Source: Bacteroidia bacterium
GTDB taxonomy: Bacteria; Bacteroidota; Bacteroidia; J057
Direction: 5' to 3'
Assembly: GCA_030430575.1 (NCBI GenBank)
Contig: JAUIKF010000029.1
Coordinates: forward strand, 37,329 to 101,328
DNA length: 64,000 nucleotides
Shown: piece by piece, positions 59,850 through 64,000 of the stretch
How positions within the stretch are numbered: the stretch's first letter is position 1
Layout: every line of letters starts with the position of its first letter
Position numbers and translations under genes: made by a program
Notes under the pieces: generated by a model
What the model was told of the DNA's origin: nothing
What the model saw: only the letters and a program-made list of their open reading frames with translations
Databases searched by the model: none

Positions 59850-62438
59850 ATGTCAGAAAACGCCCTTAATGGAGACTCTTCTCAAGAACTCAGCGCGACA
59901 ACTCAAGTGTCGGGCATGTACAAAGATTACTTCCTTGATTATGCATCTTATGTGATTCTGGAGCGGGCTGTGCCCACGTTAGACGATGGATTGAAACCTG
60001 TCCAACGCCGTATCCTGCACGCCATGCGTGAGATGCATGACGGCCGCTACCACAAAGTTGCCAATATTATTGGGCAGACGATGCAGTATCACCCCCATGG
60101 CGATGCAGCCATCGGTGACGCCCTCGTCAAAGTAGGTCAGAAAGATCTTATGATCGATTGCCAGGGAAACTGGGGCGACGTCCGTACAGGCGACAATGCC
60201 GCCGCACCGCGTTATATTGAGGCGCGCCTCTCCAAGTTTGCGCTGGACGTAGCCTATAACCCCGCCATCACCAAATGGCAAGCTTCCTATGACGGCCGTA
60301 ACCGCGAACCTGTGGCCTTGCCGATGAAGTTTCCCCTGGTCCTGGCCATGGGCGTAGAAGGGATCGCTGTAGGTCTCTCTACCCGTATTTTGCCCCATAA
60401 TTTCTGCGAACTCATCAAGGCATCTATCAAGGTGCTTCAGGGAAAAAAGGTACAATTGGTACCGGACTTCCCGACAGGGGGACAGGTAGATGCGAGCAAT
60501 TATCAAGGCGGAAAAAGGGGCGGGAAAGTGCGTTGTCGTGCGTTGATTGAAATGGAAGGGAAAAATGTGCTGTTGATCAAAGATATTCCTTATGGAACCA
60601 CGACGACTGGCTTGATAGACTCGATTGTAAAGGCCAATGATAAAGGGAAAATCAAGATCAAACGCGTCGTAGACAATACGGCCAAAGATGTCGAAATCCG
60701 AATTGATCTGCCTTCTGGTGTCTCGCCAGATGTGACGATAGACGCACTCTATGCCTTCACAGACTGCGAAGTCTCCATCTCTCCCAACTGCTGCGTCATT
60801 ATCAATGACAGGCCGCATTTCCTCACAGTAGAGGAAATGCTCCGCATCTCGACCGACCATACACGCGACCTCCTGCGCAGCGAGCTAGAAGTGAAACTGG
60901 CAAATCTGAAGGAGCGCCTGCTCTTTTCCTCACTGGAAAAAATATTTATCGAAAATCGCATCTATCGCGACATAGAGGAATGCGAAACCTGGGAAGCGGT
61001 CTTGGAGACCATTGACAAAGGTTTGGAACCCTTTAAACCGCAATTTTACCGCGAGATCACCCAAGAAGATATTGTCCGTCTTACAGAGATCAAGATCAAG
61101 CGCATCTCCAAATTTGACACCTTCAAAGCCGATGAGCTAATCCGCAAATTGGAGGAAGAGATCGCCGATATTGAGCATAAATTGGCGAATTTGACGGATT
61201 ATGCGGTGACGTATTTTGAGGGCTTATTGGACAAATATGGAAAAGGCCGTGAGCGCAAATCCGAGATTCGTGCCTTCGACGACATCAAGGTCCGCCAGGT
61301 CGCTATCGCCAATGAGAAGCTCTATGCCAATCTCAAAGATGGCTTTATCGGCTATGGCCTCAAAAAAGAGCAGTACATCTGCGACTGCTCGGACATCGAC
61401 AATGTCATCATCTTCCGCAAAGACGGCAAATACCTGGTGACACGGGTCCAGGATAAGGCATTTGTAGGTAAAAATATCTTACACGTAGATGTCTGGCGCA
61501 AAGGCGACGACCGCAAAATCTACCACGCCATTTACCGCGATCCCACTTCTGGAAAGAATTACGCCAAGCGATTTGCGGTGACCGCCACGACCCTTGATCG
61601 AGAGTACGACGTCACCAATGGTGCCAAAGGAGCCAAGCTCCTTTACTTCAACGTTCACCTCAACAGCGAATCTGAGATTGTCAACATCAAGCTCAGTCAA
61701 GGCTGCCGCGCGAAGAAAAAAATCTTCGATTTTGACTTTGCTACCCTGGCCATCAAAGGCCGGACTTCTCAGGGAAATGTCATCACCAAATATCCTGTTC
61801 AGTCCATCAAACAGGTGTCAGTAGGTGCCTCGACGCTTGGCGGCCGCAAAATCTGGTATGACAAGACCGTAGGACGCATCAATGTCGATGAGCGGGGTGA
61901 ATTCCTAGGCGAGTTTGACACGCAAGACCGCATTTTGGTCTTATATAAAAATGGTTCTTATGAGCTGACAGACTTCGAATTGACGAACCGCTACGATTTC
62001 GCCAAAATATTCACGGTCTGTAAATTGACACCCGAAACGGTGATCACAGCTGTACATTATGCAGGTGACAGGAAGGAGTATTTTGTCAAACGCTTCCAAA
62101 TTGAGACAACTTCCCTCAATGAGAAATTCACCTATATCAGCGAAGCTTCTGGGTCCAAAATAGTGGTTCTCTCTATAGACAAAGCCCCCCACATTTCCTT
62201 CACAGAAACGCGTGGCAAAACCAAGCAGAAGGAAGAGGTAGAACTCAATCTCGCTGAATTCATTGATGTAAAAGGCTGGCGTGCCCTCGGCAATAAGCTC
62301 AGTCGCCACGCAGTTTCACGGATCAAGCAGATCGAGGGGCCAAAACCGATCCCTGGCGAGGAGATTCCAGAGAAAGTCTCTGTAGGGGATACGGTAGAGT
62401 GGAACGAGAATGGAAATGGACAGGCCAAGCTGTTTTAG
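59850..62438 (+). CDS. parC: DNA topoisomerase IV subunit A
   Basis: The 862-residue subunit breaks and rejoins DNA in the type IIA topoisomerase that separates daughter chromosomes. Typical segments are DGLKPVQRRILHAM (45-58), HPHGDAAIGDAL (81-92) and the catalytic Tyr122 in AAPRYIEARLS. A coiled-coil gate region follows and a long C-terminal beta-pinwheel-like domain (about 490-830). The GyrA box QRRGGKG is not seen, which favours ParC over GyrA. parE is not next to it. TATCTTTA at 59791-59798 is a likely -7 box. An inverted repeat at 62504-62560 follows the stop. Confidence 0.93.
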   Translation: MSENALNGDSSQELSATTQVSGMYKDYFLDYASYVILERAVPTLDDGLKPVQRRILHAMREMHDGRYHKVANIIGQTMQYHPHGDAAIGDALVKVGQKDLMIDCQGNWGDVRTGDNAAAPRYIEARLSKFALDVAYNPAITKWQASYDGRNREPVALPMKFPLVLAMGVEGIAVGLSTRILPHNFCELIKASIKVLQGKKVQLVPDFPTGGQVDASNYQGGKRGGKVRCRALIEMEGKNVLLIKDIPYGTTTTGLIDSIVKANDKGKIKIKRVVDNTAKDVEIRIDLPSGVSPDVTIDALYAFTDCEVSISPNCCVIINDRPHFLTVEEMLRISTDHTRDLLRSELEVKLANLKERLLFSSLEKIFIENRIYRDIEECETWEAVLETIDKGLEPFKPQFYREITQEDIVRLTEIKIKRISKFDTFKADELIRKLEEEIADIEHKLANLTDYAVTYFEGLLDKYGKGRERKSEIRAFDDIKVRQVAIANEKLYANLKDGFIGYGLKKEQYICDCSDIDNVIIFRKDGKYLVTRVQDKAFVGKNILHVDVWRKGDDRKIYHAIYRDPTSGKNYAKRFAVTATTLDREYDVTNGAKGAKLLYFNVHLNSESEIVNIKLSQGCRAKKKIFDFDFATLAIKGRTSQGNVITKYPVQSIKQVSVGASTLGGRKIWYDKTVGRINVDERGEFLGEFDTQDRILVLYKNGSYELTDFELTNRYDFAKIFTVCKLTPETVITAVHYAGDRKEYFVKRFQIETTSLNEKFTYISEASGSKIVVLSIDKAPHISFTETRGKTKQKEEVELNLAEFIDVKGWRALGNKLSRHAVSRIKQIEGPKPIPGEEIPEKVSVGDTVEWNENGNGQAKLF

Positions 62439-62503
62439 TAGAATTTTGAAGACAACATTCTGCCTGTAGTACTCGGTTTGGTGAGTCCATAAAGGGATTT
62501 CCC

Positions 62504-62560
62504 TTGAAGACGTGTTAGGTCTTTCAGCAGAGTGGTGGGTAGACCTAACACGTCTTCGAA
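62504..62560. terminator. Hairpin after parC
   Basis: TTGAAGACGTGTTAGGTCT pairs with AGACCTAACACGTCTTCGAA around an 18-base loop (TTCAGCAGAGTGGTGGGT). It is a member of the same family as 51115-51170 and lies in a convergent spacer. Confidence 0.75.
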
Positions 62561-62601
62561 GGCCTACCCCACATACTCCTCAAGATTTTGTGCCGAAGCC
62601 A

Positions 62602-63000
62602 CTAGCTAAATAACAAGATAAGGAAAAATAGCACCACGATGATTTGCACAATCACCAATAGGATCAAAAAGGTGCGTGTTACTCGGTCTCGATATGGCCT
62701 TTCTGGTGTCCCTGGAATAAGGCCAAACAGCATGGCCAAAATACCTACCGAAAGTGCCATGAGGAAAGGGCCAATAAGCAACCCTATTACGCTTCCCCCC
62801 AATAGTAATTCATAATTGAATGGCGACTCTTCATAAGCATCTTGCGCCAAATTTCCCATCATCATCAGAAACCAAATCGCCCAAAGCATACCATTCGCAC
62901 GGATGAGTCGGCGTTTTTGACGGGCAAATTCCGTATTTTTTTCACTTGACCTAGCCTCATCAAGCAGTGATTCAAATGGAGATGGGCCTTGATTTTTCAT
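62602..63000 (-). CDS. Small membrane protein, tandem paralogue 1
   Basis: The 132-residue protein has a short soluble head (PSPFESLLDEARSSEKNTEFARQKRRLIRANGML) and four hydrophobic segments. I do not recognise a family. It shares with the next two genes the FESLLEEARSS head, the NAILWAIWFLMM first helix and a similar helix plan. Its start (63000, MKNQGPSP) lies next to the stop of the upstream gene at 63002, so the three are probably one operon formed by gene duplication. Confidence 0.65.
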   Translation of the reverse strand: MKNQGPSPFESLLDEARSSEKNTEFARQKRRLIRANGMLWAIWFLMMMGNLAQDAYEESPFNYELLLGGSVIGLLIGPFLMALSVGILAMLFGLIPGTPERPYRDRVTRTFLILLVIVQIIVVLFFLILLFS

Positions 63001-63001
63001 A

Positions 63002-63400
63002 TCAAAAGTTACCAAAAGATATAGAGACCAAAAAGAGTATTAGTATTGCCTGAACTACTATTGCCAAGATCCAGAATATCCGAACAAACCTGGTCTCAAA
63101 GGTCCACCCTTTTTTTATGGGAATGATGGCAAGCACAGATGCAAAACACCCTACAAAAAGCGCAAGCATAAAGGGGAAAATAATCAGCCCACCAAAAACT
63201 AATAAGGTAAACAGGCCTAGGTCAAAGTCAGCTAAAGAAAGATTTTTGAACCAGACTGCCACCATCATGAGAAACCAAATCGCCCAAAGGATGGCATTGA
63301 CTCGCCTGAGGGTTCGGTTTTGCTTGCTATGCGTGGAACTCATCGTACTTGACCGTGCCTCTTCAAGCAAGGATTCGAATGAAGAATCTTGATTTGGCAT
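63002..63400 (-). CDS. Small membrane protein, tandem paralogue 2
   Basis: The 132-residue protein (MPNQDSSFESLLEEARSSTMSSTHSKQNRTLRRVNAILWAIWFLMMVAVWF) has the same head and four-helix plan as its neighbours. Function unknown. It lies 12 bp downstream of paralogue 3 and directly upstream of paralogue 1. Confidence 0.65.
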   Translation of the reverse strand: MPNQDSSFESLLEEARSSTMSSTHSKQNRTLRRVNAILWAIWFLMMVAVWFKNLSLADFDLGLFTLLVFGGLIIFPFMLALFVGCFASVLAIIPIKKGWTFETRFVRIFWILAIVVQAILILFLVSISFGNF

Positions 63401-63412
63401 ATCAGTATTTCT

Positions 63413-63823
63413 TTACAATAGTTCAGATCCTAATAGAAATACCATGCTCAAAACCATTAAGCTACTCCCAATTGTGAGATTTATATAGAAAAGCCTTACA
63501 CACCGAGATAAAAAATCCCATTCTTTGTAAAAAGGGATAACGACCAAAATAAGGGCAAGAAAACCTGCAAGGCAAGCATTTGCAAGAGGAAAAATGAATA
63601 CGATCGTTACGAATAACCCTAATGCAAAAACCTTATCTAATGGCCCAGTTTCTAATAAGATGATAGCAATAAATCCCAATACCAAGAGAAAACCAATACC
63701 CCATAACACTAAATTCACATTTCTGAATTGACGATTGATCTGAAGGTAACGCTTGCGTTCAAGGATTAGATGAGATTCCTCAAGTAGGGGTTCAAATGTG
63801 GATGAAGTTTGCTTTGTCATCAT
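63413..63823 (-). CDS. Small membrane protein, tandem paralogue 3
   Basis: The 136-residue protein (FEPLLEESHLILERKRYLQINRQFRNVNLVLWGIGFLLVL) is the most divergent of the three and first in transcription order. Four hydrophobic segments. Function unknown. Confidence 0.6.
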   Translation of the reverse strand: MMTKQTSSTFEPLLEESHLILERKRYLQINRQFRNVNLVLWGIGFLLVLGFIAIILLETGPLDKVFALGLFVTIVFIFPLANACLAGFLALILVVIPFYKEWDFLSRCVRLFYINLTIGSSLMVLSMVFLLGSELL

Positions 63824-63895
63824 TCAGGAATTTTGGGCAAAATAGCTATAGATAATTACGCAAAAGACCCCGCAGGTAGGGAGTTCAAAAGAATA
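63824..63895. other. Short spacer with a partial copy of the GACCCCG terminator
   Basis: AGACCCCGCAGGTAGGGAG resembles one arm of the hairpins at 15822 and 56281, but the second arm is missing. Nothing else recognised. Confidence 0.4.
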
Positions 63896-63949
63896 AAAAA
63901 AGACTTCCTACTTTTGTGAGATGTCCAAATCTCAAGCGGAAGTCTTTTT
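63896..63949. terminator. Two-step hairpin with A/T runs at the right edge
   Basis: AAAAAGACTTCC pairs with GGAAGTCTTTTT (63938-63949), and TGAGAT (63917-63922) with ATCTCA (63929-63934) inside it. It could be a bidirectional terminator or the hairpin end of a mobile element. The ATG at 63921 lies within it. Confidence 0.5.
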
Positions 63950-64000
63950 GAAGCAACTCAGGGTTGCCGATGCCAATTTAGCAAAAGAACGGGAGAAAGT
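63921..64000 (+). CDS. Possible 5' end of a gene cut by the window edge
   Basis: An ATG at 63921 opens a frame for 26 complete codons to the window end (MSKSQAEVFLKQLRV, then ADANLAKEREK). The composition looks protein-like. The start lies inside a hairpin, which would hide it from ribosomes if folded, so either the hairpin regulates translation or the frame is not used. No family recognised. Confidence 0.3.
   Translation, partial: MSKSQAEVFLKQLRVADANLAKEREK

Noticed and set aside
59979..60860. 293-codon open frame on the minus strand
   Set aside because: It is antisense to the conserved N-terminal part of parC.

Overview
The window looks like chromosomal DNA from a Bacteroidota bacterium, most likely of the Saprospiria (Lewinella/Haliscomenobacter-like). 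The evidence is: C-terminal domains of the type IX secretion system (T9SS), both the gliding-type CTD and the type A CTD; the Bacteroidota promoter form TTTG-N19-21-TAnnTTTG before tRNA genes; several ~800-residue FtsX/MacB-type permeases; and TPR-CHAT and subtilase proteins beside sigma factors. No rRNA, CRISPR array, phage or complete insertion sequence was seen.

Layout. 0-2 kb: a polyprenyl diphosphate synthase. 2-8 kb: a ~1,660-residue cell-surface repeat protein exported by T9SS and a secreted protein with an internal IPTL-CTERM-like motif. 8-24 kb: four large permeases without an ATPase gene, one paired with a PadR regulator, plus htpG, a thioredoxin-like protein and a glycosyltransferase. 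24-31 kb: a sigma-54-type response regulator, a conserved secreted protein with a possible His/Cys dyad, and a chitin-degrading pair (GH20 and GH18). 31-39 kb: an exopolysaccharide block on the minus strand (Wzz/BY-kinase-like protein, three glycosyltransferases, one polytopic membrane protein). 39-47 kb: purine nucleoside phosphorylase, a GlsB-type membrane protein, tRNA-Ser, a sigma factor with its membrane TPR partner, an EEP nuclease-like protein, a cell-wall amidase, a T9SS cargo protein and a metallo-hydrolase. 47-57.6 kb: a second sigma factor/TPR module divergent from a secreted subtilase, a PKD-containing single-pass membrane protein, a TPR-CHAT protease-like protein and a von Willebrand A protein. 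57.7-64 kb: tRNA-Leu, tRNA-Lys, a TPR-SH3 protein, a TANGO2/NRDE protein, parC, three tandem small membrane proteins and an ORF cut by the window edge.

Two things stand out. First, the 47.1-57.6 kb locus combines a dedicated sigma factor, a probable membrane anti-sigma factor and two protease-like proteins placed outside the cytoplasm. This suggests an envelope signalling or proteolytic cascade. Second, the spacers are unusually structured. Many are bounded by arms of degenerate short-period repeats (6, 7 or 8 bp), and in most two-armed spacers the arms are inverted copies of one motif, while different spacers use different motifs. The arms often touch or overlap start and stop codons. Separate dispersed palindrome families occur, three of them with compensatory base changes in their stems, and one family lies in frame inside two genes.

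All family calls were made by reading motifs; no database search was run.
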